A stretch of DNA of 11,969 nucleotides from an uncultured Pelagibacteraceae bacterium (GTDB lineage Bacteria > Pseudomonadota > Alphaproteobacteria > Pelagibacterales > Pelagibacteraceae). The notes below the pieces were generated by a model. It saw only the letters and a program-made list of their open reading frames with translations, searched no databases and had not been told where the DNA came from. Positions 1 through 8,132 of this stretch are shown piece after piece. Each line of letters starts with the position of its first letter. Within the stretch, counting starts at the first letter, position 1. Location: the NCBI GenBank assembly GCA_902513415.1, contig CABXMS010000017.1, positions 1 through 11,969 on the forward strand, written 5' to 3'. Both the position numbers and the translations under genes were made by a program.

Positions 1-2
1 TA

Positions 3-314
3 ATGTTTGAAATTGATCTTGGTCACTACCTTATTCTAGGTGCGATTATATTTGCGATAGGAGTTATTGGAATTTTTCTTAATAGAAAAAATATTATAGT
101 GATATTAATGAGTATAGAATTAATTTTGCTAGCAGTTAATATTAATTTAGTTTCTTTTTCTATATTTTTAAATGATTTATCAGGTCAGATATTTACTTTA
201 TTTATTTTAACTGTTGCGGCAGCTGAAGCAGCAATCGGTTTAGCAATAATTGTAGTTTATTACAGGAATTCTGGAACTATAGGAGTTGAAGAAATAGATA
301 AGTTAAAAGGATAA
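3..314 (+). CDS. nuoK: NADH-quinone oxidoreductase subunit K (NuoK)
   Basis: NuoK is a small membrane subunit of respiratory complex I, related to MrpC of Mrp antiporters and part of the proton path between the Q module and the pumping subunits. The 103-residue product is of normal family length and shows three hydrophobic helices (about 8-26, 31-56 and 62-87). The two membrane glutamates expected for proton transfer are present: E39 in [11 protein letters not shown] and E75 in [11 protein letters not shown]. The ATG at 3 overlaps a TAA at 1-3, which is probably the stop codon of nuoJ lying just outside the window. That TAATG junction also occurs at nuoM/nuoN. nuoL begins one base after the stop. 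Identification is secure from motif and context. Confidence 0.96.
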   Translation: MFEIDLGHYLILGAIIFAIGVIGIFLNRKNIIVILMSIELILLAVNINLVSFSIFLNDLSGQIFTLFILTVAAAEAAIGLAIIVVYYRNSGTIGVEEIDKLKG

Positions 315-315
315 A

Positions 316-2230
316 ATGGAATATATAATTATTTTTTTACCATTGTTGGGTGCAGTACTTTCCGGTTTTTTTGGCAAATTAATAGGTGATAGAAGCTCAG
401 AAATATTAACTAGTATCTTTGTTTCAATTTCTGCCATTCTTTCAATAATTATATTCTACAATGTGATGATTTTTGACTACATCAACAATATACATATTAT
501 TTCATGGATTAACTCAGGTTCCTTAAGTGTAAATTGGTCAATTAAAGTTGATGCACTTTCAGCATTAATGCTAGTTGTTGTTAATTTAATTTCTGCTTTG
601 GTTCATATTTATTCTATTGGCTATATGTCTCATGATCCTCATAAAACAAGATTTATGGCATACTTATCGTTATTTACATTTGCCATGCTTACATTGGTTA
701 CATCAGACAATTTCTTGCAACTATTTTTTGGTTGGGAAGGTGTAGGCCTATGTTCATATTTTTTAATTGGTTTTTGGTACAAAAAAGAAAGTGCAAATGC
801 TGCAGCTATTAAAGCATTTATAGTTAATAGAGTTGGTGATTTTGGATTTGCATTAGGGATTTTTTTAATTTTTTATTTATTTGGAACAGTTAATTATAAT
901 GAAGTATTTGAAGAAGTTCCAAAAATATTGGATAAAGAGTTAATTTTTCTAGGATTAAATGTAAATGCTATTAACTTAATTTGCATACTTCTTTTTATTG
1001 GAGCAATGGGAAAATCTGCTCAATTTCTTTTGCATACTTGGTTACCTGACGCTATGGAAGGACCTACACCTGTATCAGCACTAATTCATGCTGCCACAAT
1101 GGTTACAGCAGGTGTCTTTTTAATAGTTAGATGTTCACATATATTTGAATATTCAATTTTTACTCAAAATTTAATTACAATAGTTGGAATGACAACTGCA
1201 ATTTTTGCTGCATCAGTAGCTTTGGTTCAAAATGATATAAAAAAAAATTATAGCTTACTCAACTTGCAGTCAACTTGGATATATGTTTTTTGCTGCTGGT
1301 GTCGGAGCATATAATGTAGCTATGTTTCATTTGTTTACGCATGCATTTTTTAAAGCTCTTTTATTTTTAGGGTCCGGCTCAGTTATACATTCTTTCAAAG
1401 ATGAACAAGATATTACTAAGATGGGTGGAGTATGGAAAAAAATGCCTTACACATGGTTATTGATGTTAATTGGTACTCTTGCACTAACTGGCTTTCCTTT
1501 TTTTTCAGGATTCTATTCAAAAGACGCTATTATTGAATTTGCTTATCTTAGAGGAAGTTCACTTGGATATTTTGCTTCTAGTATTGGTATATTAACAGCT
1601 TTTCTTACATCAATTTATTCATGGAGGTTAATGTTTTATACTTTCCATGGAAACTACAACAATCATAAATTAAATTTTGAAAAAATACACGAGTCCCCAT
1701 TTATTATGTTATGCCCACTTGTAATTTTAGCGATCGGAGCAATATTTTCAGGATATATATTTAAAGAAATATTCATAGGTGAATTTAGTGAACAATATTT
1801 TTGGCTAAGTTCGATAAAATTTTTAAAACCTTTAAGCATGGACCATCCTCCTACTTGGTTTATTTTTTTAACACCAGTCTTAGTGGTAATCTCTATTCCT
1901 ATATCCTATTATTTGTTCATAAAAAATAGAAATATAACAAAAATATTAGTAGATAATAATAAACCAATATATCTTTTTTTAAAAAACAAATGGTATTTTG
2001 ATGAATTTTATGAATTTATTTTTATAAGAACATCAAAGAAAATTGGATTATTTTTTTGGAAAAAGATAGATCTAAGATTTATCGACAGATTTGGACCTGA
2101 TGGAATTTCATCTCTAATTAAAAATTTTTCTTTAATTGCTGTTAAGTTTCAAAGTGGTTTTATATATCAGTATGCTTTTATTATGTTGCTTGGTTTTTCT
2201 TTATTACTAACTTTTTTAATATTAAAATAA
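316..2230 (+). CDS. nuoL: NADH-quinone oxidoreductase subunit L (NuoL), interrupted by an apparent +1 frameshift
   Basis: NuoL is the distal antiporter-like, proton-translocating subunit of complex I. Reading starts at ATG 316, with AAGG five bases upstream and nuoK ending at 314. It is open to residue 310 and then enters a run of nine A (1239-1247). As written, it continues with an unrelated tail to a stop at 1312-1314. Dropping one A gives [22 protein letters not shown], the expected NuoL sequence, and an open frame to 2230. The repaired protein is 637 residues, normal for NuoL. Visible family marks are E141 in GWEGVGLCSY, K233 in GAMGKSAQFLLHTWLPDA, the LIHAATMVTAG helix, FTHAFFKALLFLGSGS, and the C-terminal NKWYFDEFYE and QYAFIMLLG segments of the long lateral arm. 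Whether the gene is truly broken, mis-sequenced or rescued by slippage cannot be decided here. Confidence 0.9.
1239..1247 (+). other. A9 homopolymer at the nuoL frame break
   Basis: Nine consecutive A lie between ATAT and TTATAG. Upstream NuoL coding uses codons starting at 316+3n and downstream NuoL coding uses the next frame. Eight A would keep the gene in a single frame (ATA AAA AAA ATT ATA GCT). The break falls exactly at the run, with no loss of conserved residues on either side. Confidence 0.88.
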
Positions 2231-2231
2231 T

Positions 2232-3713
2232 ATGAACTTTCCAATATTATCTTCAATAATTTTATTACCTACTTTAGGAGCATTATTTATTTTTTTTACT
2301 AAAGCTAACTTAAATGAATATAGAAGCAGCAAATATATCGCTCTATTTGTTTCATTTTCTAACCTTATTCTTTCATTGTATCTATGGTATTTATTTGATG
2401 AAACAACTTCTAATTTTCAATTTATAGAAAATCGTAATTGGATAGGATTTATTAATTATAAAGTAGGAATTGATGGTATTTCTATATTGTTTATTATTTT
2501 AACGGCTTTCATTTCTCCACTATGTATAATTTCAGTAAACAATACTATTAAAAATAAGTTAAAAGAATTTTTAATAGCCATTTTATTAATGGAATCACTA
2601 ATGATTGGAGTATTTTGTGCTCTTGATTTAGTAATATTTTATTTGTTCTTTGAGGGTGGCCTTATCCCTATGTTTTTAATAATTGGAATATGGGGAGGAG
2701 ATAGAAGAGTATACTCAGCATTTAAATTTTTTCTTTATACTTTACTAGGTTCTGTACTAATGTTGATTGCAATAATTTCAATTTACTGGATTACGGGTAC
2801 AACAGATGTTGTGACACTTTATGAGCTAGGAATAGATATAGAATATCAAAATTTATTATGGTTAGCTTTTTTTAGTTCATTTGCTGTAAAAACTCCCATG
2901 TGGCCAGTTCACAAATGGTTGCCTGATGCTCACGTAGAAGCACCAACTGCAGGATCTGTTATTTTAGCAGCTATACTGCTTAAAATGGCAGGATATGGAT
3001 TTATAAGATTTTCTTTAGGGTTATTTCCTTTTGCATCAGATTTTTTTGTTCCATTAATTTTTTCTTTGAGCTTGGTGGCAATTGTTTACACTTCTTTAGT
3101 AGCTTTAATGCAAGAGGATATGAAAAAATTAATTGCTTATTCCTCAGTTGCGCATATGGGGTTTGTGACACTTGGTATTTTTACAATAACAGAACAAGGT
3201 CTGGTAGGTAGTATTTTTCAAATGATAAGCCATGGATTAGTATCAGCGGCACTTTTTTTATGTGTTGGTGTTATTTATGATCGAATACATTCAAGATTGA
3301 TAAATGATTATGGTGGATTAGTATCTTTAATGCCAAAATATGCTGTCATATTGATGATTTTTACTTTAGCGTCAATAGGGCTTCCCGGAACAAGTGGTTT
3401 TATTGGTGAGTTATTAATTCTAATTGGTGTATTTAAAAAAAGTTTTTTAGTAGCAACAATTGCCAGTTTAGGAGTAATATTATCAGCAGCTTACATGTTG
3501 TGGTTATACAGAAGAGTTATATTTGGAAAAATAAAGAACGAAAACCTTAAAAAGATATTAGATTTAAATAAATCTGAATTGTTCATATTATGCTGTTTAG
3601 CTTTTCCGGTTTTATTTTTAGGTTTCTATCCTCAACCTGTCATAAATACAATTGATGTATCAATTGATAATTTGATAAATGTTTACAATTCAAATCTACC
3701 AATTAATAAATAA
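2232..3713 (+). CDS. nuoM: NADH-quinone oxidoreductase subunit M (NuoM)
   Basis: NuoM is one of three antiporter-like membrane subunits of complex I and drives proton translocation. The 493-residue product matches the usual length and is hydrophobic throughout, with about 14 predicted helices. Key residues are E141 in YLFFEGGLIPMFLIIGIWGG, K220 in AVKTPMWPVHKWLPDAHVEA, the broken-helix segment AGSVILAAILLKMAGYGF, and the later IAYSSVAHMGF and LPGTSGFIGE motifs. The ATG lies one base after the nuoL stop, and its own TAA (3711-3713) shares a base with the nuoN ATG. No clear Shine-Dalgarno is seen, so translation is probably coupled. The gene is intact, unlike the nuoL copy upstream. Confidence 0.97.
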   Translation: MNFPILSSIILLPTLGALFIFFTKANLNEYRSSKYIALFVSFSNLILSLYLWYLFDETTSNFQFIENRNWIGFINYKVGIDGISILFIILTAFISPLCIISVNNTIKNKLKEFLIAILLMESLMIGVFCALDLVIFYLFFEGGLIPMFLIIGIWGGDRRVYSAFKFFLYTLLGSVLMLIAIISIYWITGTTDVVTLYELGIDIEYQNLLWLAFFSSFAVKTPMWPVHKWLPDAHVEAPTAGSVILAAILLKMAGYGFIRFSLGLFPFASDFFVPLIFSLSLVAIVYTSLVALMQEDMKKLIAYSSVAHMGFVTLGIFTITEQGLVGSIFQMISHGLVSAALFLCVGVIYDRIHSRLINDYGGLVSLMPKYAVILMIFTLASIGLPGTSGFIGELLILIGVFKKSFLVATIASLGVILSAAYMLWLYRRVIFGKIKNENLKKILDLNKSELFILCCLAFPVLFLGFYPQPVINTIDVSIDNLINVYNSNLPINK

Positions 3714-5128
3714 TGATAAATTTAAACTTAGTATTTCCAGAAATTTTCATTTCAATAACTATAATGTTTTTACTTTTAATTGGTGTTTTTAAAAAAAATA
3801 GTGAAACCTTGGTTTATAATTTAAGCATTATTAGTTTAATAATCTCTTTGTCATTAATTCTTAATCGGCCTTTAGATGAAGAAAATTTTTTGTTTAATAA
3901 TACATATACAATTGACTATTTATCATCTTTTATGAAAATTTTAATCGTTTCATCAGCAATTTTTGTAATGTTAATATCAAAAAAATACATTCAAATAATT
4001 AGTATATTTAAAATTGAATATCCAATTTTATTACTATCTTCAATATTAGGAATGATGGTTATGATTAGTTCTAATGATTTAATTGTTTTTTATATGGGGC
4101 TTGAACTTCAATCTCTTGCTCTTTATGTGTTAGCTTCCTTTAATATGAAAAATTTACTGTCAACTGAAGCTGGAGTTAAATACTTTGTTTTAAGCGCCTT
4201 ATCTTCAGGTTTATTGTTATATGGGTGTTCTTTAATATATGGTTTTACAGGTTCAACAAATTTTAATTTAATCGCAAACAATTTAAATTCAGATAATTAT
4301 ATACTTACTTTTGGTATAGTATTTATCTTAGTAGGATTGGCATTTAAAATATCTGCTGTACCTTTTCACATGTGGGCTCCTGATGTTTATCAAGGATCAC
4401 CAACTTCAGTCACATCTTTTTTTGCAATACTCCCTAAGATAGCAGCTTTAACTGTATTTATAAGATTTTTATATGTACCTTTTATTAATATTATAGATCA
4501 ATGGCAGATGATAATTATTTTTTTATCAATCGCATCCATGTTATTTGGAGCGATTGCAGCGATAGGTCAAAATAATTTAAAAAGATTAATTGCTTATAGT
4601 TCAATCAGCCACATGGGTTATGCGTTAGCTGGATTAACTCTTGGAACCCAAGAAGGAATTAATAGCTCTATTATATATATTACAATTTATATATTTATGA
4701 ATTTGGCCTTTTTCAGCTGTTTGTTTATGTTAAAGAAAAATGATATTTATTACGAAAACATAGAAGATCTTTCTGGCTTATCTAAAAATCATCCTTTATT
4801 ATCATTTTGCTTTTTAATAATTCTTTTTTCATTGGCAGGAATACCTCCGCTAGCAGGTTTTTTTGCAAAATTTTATATATTTATGGCTGTTATAGAAAAC
4901 TCAATGTACTACCTGGCAATTATTGGATTACTATCGACAGTTATAGCTGCATTTTATTACCTAAGGATAATTAAAATTATTTACTTTGATCCGGAAAAAA
5001 TAAAATTTGATTTAGATAATAATATAGGATTAAAAATAACGTTAACAGTTTCTACAATATTTATACTTTTTTATTTCATTTATCCTAGTTGGTTAAATGA
5101 AATAATTTTTAAAATAAATATTATTTGA
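3713..5128 (+). CDS. nuoN: NADH-quinone oxidoreductase subunit N (NuoN)
   Basis: NuoN is the third antiporter-like proton-pumping subunit of complex I, the one nearest NuoK. The product has 471 residues, usual for the family, and is a polytopic membrane protein. The proton-pathway residues are visible as E131 in FYMGLELQSLALYVLASF and K212 in GLAFKISAVPFHMWAPDVYQG. Other family motifs are GSPTSVTSFFAILPKIAA, LIAYSSISHMGYALAG and LAGIPPLAGFFAKF. The ATG overlaps the nuoM stop by one base (TAATG). The TGA stop at 5126-5128 overlaps the birA ATG by one base (TGATG). NuoN usually closes the nuo operon, and the gene content changes to unrelated housekeeping functions after it, but the overlap shows that translation and probably transcription continue. 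Confidence 0.97.
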   Translation: MINLNLVFPEIFISITIMFLLLIGVFKKNSETLVYNLSIISLIISLSLILNRPLDEENFLFNNTYTIDYLSSFMKILIVSSAIFVMLISKKYIQIISIFKIEYPILLLSSILGMMVMISSNDLIVFYMGLELQSLALYVLASFNMKNLLSTEAGVKYFVLSALSSGLLLYGCSLIYGFTGSTNFNLIANNLNSDNYILTFGIVFILVGLAFKISAVPFHMWAPDVYQGSPTSVTSFFAILPKIAALTVFIRFLYVPFINIIDQWQMIIIFLSIASMLFGAIAAIGQNNLKRLIAYSSISHMGYALAGLTLGTQEGINSSIIYITIYIFMNLAFFSCLFMLKKNDIYYENIEDLSGLSKNHPLLSFCFLIILFSLAGIPPLAGFFAKFYIFMAVIENSMYYLAIIGLLSTVIAAFYYLRIIKIIYFDPEKIKFDLDNNIGLKITLTVSTIFILFYFIYPSWLNEIIFKINII

Positions 5129-5658
5129 TGAGTTTTAAATTTTTATATTATAAAAAGGTAAAAAGCACAAATGATATAGCAATTAGAGAAATAAAAAAAA
5201 ATTGTCATAGTGGTGTTATAGTAGCTGACAAACAAAGCAAGGGAAGAGGTAGATATGGAAATAAATGGATATCTTATAATGGGAATATTTTTATAAGCAT
5301 TTATTTTAGAATCAAAAAAAAAATTTCAATAAACAAATTAAACAAATTAAATAGTTTATTAATAAAAAAAGCCTTATCTGAAATTATAAAAAAAAAAATT
5401 ACAATTAAACCTCCTAATGATTTGTTAATTAATAAAAAAAAATTTGTGGGTATTTTGCAAGAAACATTAGTAAAAAATAATGTAAAATATATTATTATTG
5501 GAATAGGAATCAATTTGATTAAAAATCCAATTATTAAAAACTATCCAACTACAAATTTACTTAAAGAAACAAAAATGAGAATATCTAAAAAAAAATTAAT
5601 TAAAGCTGTATTTAAACAATTCGAAAAAAACCAGAAAAAATTTGCATTACATGCTTGA
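5128..5658 (+). CDS. birA: Biotin--[acetyl-CoA-carboxylase] ligase (BirA), catalytic domain only
   Basis: This enzyme activates biotin with ATP and attaches it to the carrier lysine of biotin-dependent carboxylases. The 176-residue product is a single BPL/LplA-type catalytic domain. It has no N-terminal helix-turn-helix, so it should not act as a repressor as E. coli BirA does, and it has little or no C-terminal SH3-like domain. Motifs are KSTND (12-16), the biotin loop GRGRYGNKW (39-47), KPPNDLLINKKKFVGILQE (94-112, usually KWPND), and GIGINL (125-130). ATG 5128 was chosen because it overlaps the nuoN stop as TGATG; a TTG one codon earlier is possible. The coding sequence is extremely A-rich, with five runs of at least nine A, all in frame. 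The last few residues may be out of frame: the next frame runs on to a TAA that overlaps the coaX ATG. Confidence 0.9.
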   Translation: MSFKFLYYKKVKSTNDIAIREIKKNCHSGVIVADKQSKGRGRYGNKWISYNGNIFISIYFRIKKKISINKLNKLNSLLIKKALSEIIKKKITIKPPNDLLINKKKFVGILQETLVKNNVKYIIIGIGINLIKNPIIKNYPTTNLLKETKMRISKKKLIKAVFKQFEKNQKKFALHA

Positions 5659-5676
5659 ATTGATTAATAATATCTA

Positions 5677-6424
5677 ATGTATTTACTTGGAGATATTGGT
5701 AACACTGAAGTAAAAATTTGTTTGTTTAATAAAAATAAAAAACTATTAAAAAAAAATTAAATTTGAAACTAATTTAATAACTAATAAATTTTTAATTAAA
5801 AAATTATCATCAATGAAATTGAAAAAATATATCATTAAAAAAGTAATTTTTTGTAGTGTAGTACCAATGGTTTATGTAAAAATGAAAAATATCTTAAAAA
5901 ATAAATTTAATTTAAATACTCTTGAATTAAAAAACTTATCTCTATCAAAATTAATAAATATTAAAGTTAATAAAAAACAAATTGGGTCTGATAGGCTTTC
6001 TAACGCACTAAGTGTAATTGATAATAAAAATAATTTCATTATAATAGACTTTGGCACAGCAACTACTTTTGATGTAGTTATAAAAAATAATTATTTGGGT
6101 GGTATTATTTCTCCTGGTATTAATTTATCATTAAAAACTCTAATTTCTAAAGCATCAATGATCCCTAAAGTTGAATTAAAAAGTATTAATAAAGTGTTAG
6201 GAAAAAATACATTAGAAGCTGTAAGATCTGGTTTTTATTGGGGTTATTCTGGACTAATTGAAAATATAATTAATAAAATTATTAAACAAACTAAAAAAAA
6301 ATATAAAATAATATTAACAGGTGGACTATCTTATTTGTTTAAAAAATCATTACCATACAACATAACTATAAACCGTAATTTGACTATTAATGGGCTTCTA
6401 AAAGTAGTTCATTTAAAAAACTAA
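5677..6424 (+). CDS. coaX: Type III pantothenate kinase (CoaX), interrupted by an apparent +1 frameshift
   Basis: CoaX phosphorylates pantothenate, the first step of coenzyme A synthesis, and belongs to the ASKHA fold. ATG 5677 opens with LLGDIGNTEVKICLF, carrying the DxGNT phosphate-binding motif, but reaches a stop at 5758-5760 directly after nine A (5748-5756). Dropping one A continues the frame through ATG 5813 to the stop at 6422-6424 and gives 248 residues, normal for type III kinases (about 250). Further motifs in the second part are CSVVP, IGSDRLSNA (GxDR motif), IIDFGTATTFDVV, GGIISPGINLS and the C-terminal ILTGGLS. The open stretch from 5813 alone (203 residues) lacks the first ATP-binding motif and would probably be inactive. 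The gene sits between birA and rnj, and rnj starts one base after its stop. No other coaA or coaX is visible in the window. Confidence 0.9.
5748..5756 (+). other. A9 homopolymer at the coaX frame break
   Basis: Nine A lie between ATT and TTAAATT. With eight A the codons read TTA AAA AAA ATT AAA TTT GAA and join the DIGNT-containing N-terminus to the rest of CoaX. With nine A an AAT TAA stop follows immediately. The A9-TTA context matches the nuoL lesion at 1239-1247. Confidence 0.87.
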
Positions 6425-6425
6425 T

Positions 6426-8084
6426 ATGACTGACGAATTATTATTTTGTCCACTTGGTGGAGCTGGTGAGATAGGAATGAATATGAATTTATACTCATAT
6501 GGCAATCCAAGTAATCAAAAATGGATAATTGTAGATGTAGGAGTTACCTTTGCAGATGATACGATTCCTGGTGTAGATTTAATTTATCCAGACCCTGGTT
6601 ATATTGTTAGTAAGAAAGAAAATTTACTTGGGATAGTACTTACCCATGCACATGAAGATCATATAGGAGCAATTACTTATGTTTGGCCACTACTTAAATG
6701 TAAAATATATGCCACTCCGTTTACAGCAAGTTTAGTCGTGGAAAAATTTAAGGAAAAAAAAATAGATATAACCAAATATCTTGTAATTGTTAAATTAAAT
6801 GGAAAAATTAATTTAGAACCTTTTAAAATAGAATTTATTACACTTACACACTCAATTTTAGAACCAAATGGACTGAAAATAGAAACACCAGCGGGCAATA
6901 TATTTCATACTGGAGACTGGAAATGTGACCCCGATCCTTTAATTGGTGAAAAAGTTGACTCAAAAAGGTTAAAAGAAATTGGAAACGAAGGTATCTTATC
7001 AATGATTTGCGATTCCACAAATGTATTTAGCATTGGAAGAGCTGGATCAGAGTCTGATGTAAGAAAAAATTTAATTAAAATCATGGAAAGACTTAATAAA
7101 AGAATTTTAGTTACTTCATTTGCATCTAATGTTGCTAGAATGGAGAGCGTATTTGTTGCGGCAGAAAAATCTGGAAGAATTGTTTCTTTAGTTGGTAGAT
7201 CAATGCATAGAATTTATAAAGCTGCTAAGAGTTGTGGTTATTTAAAAAATATAAAAGAACCTATTGATTCAAGAGAAGCAAAAAAAATTGCTAGAGAAAA
7301 AATTGTGTTATTATGTACCGGTAGCCAGGGAGAACCTTTGGGTGCATTAAATAGAATAGCTCACAATTTACATCCTGATGTTTTTATTGAAAAAAATGAC
7401 GCAGTTATATTTTCGTCAAAAATTATCCCTGGAAATGTTAGAAAACATTACAACCTTCATAACAAATTACTAAAAGATGGTATTGAAGTTGTGTCTGAAG
7501 AAACTGAATTTGTTCATGTATCAGGCCATCCCAATAGAGAAGATTTAAAAGATATGTACAAATGGATAAAACCAAAATCAGTAATTCCTGTTCATGGTGA
7601 ACACAGACACATGAAAGAGCAAATAAATTTTGCAAAAGAAATGAAAGTAGAATTTCAAATTTTAGTAGGAAATGGCGATATAGTTAAACTTTACCCAGGT
7701 AAAAAACCTGAAATTTTTGATAAAGCCCCAAGTGGAAGATTATGTGTGGATGGAGTTATATCCACAGTAGATGATTCCTTTTCTATTAAAGAAAGAAAAA
7801 ATATTGCAAATAATGGTTTTATAGGCATCACTTTAGTAGTTTTGTCTAATGGTAAACTTAGTGAAAATTTAAGTATTATTTTTTATGGCCTACCAATTAT
7901 AGATAAGGAAGATTTTAAATTTGAAATTAAAAAGGAATTATTTAAAGTAGCTAAAACTTTCTCATTTTCCAATCTTAAACAAGAAGAAAATATAATAGAT
8001 GCTTTAAAAAAGTCTTGTAGAAAATTTTCCAAAGAAAAAACGGGAAAAAAACCTATAACAAATATTAATATAGTGAGAATTTAA
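6426..8084 (+). CDS. rnj: Ribonuclease J
   Basis: RNase J is a zinc-dependent endo- and 5'-3' exoribonuclease of the metallo-beta-lactamase/beta-CASP family, acting in mRNA decay and rRNA maturation. The 552-residue product has the normal length. The N-terminal GGAGEIGMN motif is followed by the metal-binding LTHAHEDHIGA (H74, H76, D78, H79). Next come H142 in THSILEP, H161 and D164 in FHTGDWKCDPDP, and DSTN at 196-199. The beta-CASP part contains VTSFASNVARMES and LCTGSQGEP. The returning lactamase motif is VIPVHGEHRHMKEQ, and a C-terminal domain follows. The HSILEP loop replaces the more common HSIPD. The start ATG lies one base after the coaX stop with no evident Shine-Dalgarno. The gene is intact. 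Its position between coaX and proS fits the alphaproteobacterial order as I remember it. Confidence 0.96.
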   Translation: MTDELLFCPLGGAGEIGMNMNLYSYGNPSNQKWIIVDVGVTFADDTIPGVDLIYPDPGYIVSKKENLLGIVLTHAHEDHIGAITYVWPLLKCKIYATPFTASLVVEKFKEKKIDITKYLVIVKLNGKINLEPFKIEFITLTHSILEPNGLKIETPAGNIFHTGDWKCDPDPLIGEKVDSKRLKEIGNEGILSMICDSTNVFSIGRAGSESDVRKNLIKIMERLNKRILVTSFASNVARMESVFVAAEKSGRIVSLVGRSMHRIYKAAKSCGYLKNIKEPIDSREAKKIAREKIVLLCTGSQGEPLGALNRIAHNLHPDVFIEKNDAVIFSSKIIPGNVRKHYNLHNKLLKDGIEVVSEETEFVHVSGHPNREDLKDMYKWIKPKSVIPVHGEHRHMKEQINFAKEMKVEFQILVGNGDIVKLYPGKKPEIFDKAPSGRLCVDGVISTVDDSFSIKERKNIANNGFIGITLVVLSNGKLSENLSIIFYGLPIIDKEDFKFEIKKELFKVAKTFSFSNLKQEENIIDALKKSCRKFSKEKTGKKPITNINIVRI

Positions 8085-8132
8085 TTACATTAATTTGGTT
8101 TTAAGTTATATATTAGACTAAATAAATTACAT
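8085..8132. other. 48-base gap between rnj and proS
   Basis: This is the longest non-coding gap in the window. It is almost pure A/T with a few G/C and shows no hairpin that would serve as a terminator. A loose promoter reading is possible (TTGGTT at 8095-8100, TAAATA at 8119-8124, 18-base spacer), but in DNA this AT-rich such matches are expected by chance. If a separate promoter exists for proS-lolC-lolD-dnaE, this is the most plausible place. No ribosome binding site is evident before ATG 8133. Confidence 0.3.

Noticed and set aside
1283..2230. A separate 315-residue gene starting at ATG 1283
   Set aside because: It begins in the middle of a conserved NuoL helix ([12 protein letters not shown]), and its upstream frame already encodes NuoL sequence back to the A run. 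It is the C-terminal half of nuoL.
3..5128. Mrp/Mnh-type cation antiporter operon instead of complex I
   Set aside because: Successive NuoK, L, M and N homologues with NuoL, NuoM and NuoN lengths and motifs, and no mrpE/F/G genes, fit complex I.
5301..5513. Minus-strand open stretch opposite birA
   Set aside because: It is a complement of A-rich coding sequence giving a Phe/Leu/Ile-rich product with no family motif. The same applies to minus-strand stretches at 5872-6057, 6677-6898, 7438-7635, 10123-10392 and 11541-11798.
5813..6424. CoaX starting at ATG 5813
   Set aside because: This start omits the DIGNT motif, which lies upstream in the adjacent frame and joins on with a one-base correction.
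8095..8124. Sigma-70-like promoter before proS
   Set aside because: The match is loose and chance hexamers are common at this AT content, so it is not listed as a promoter.
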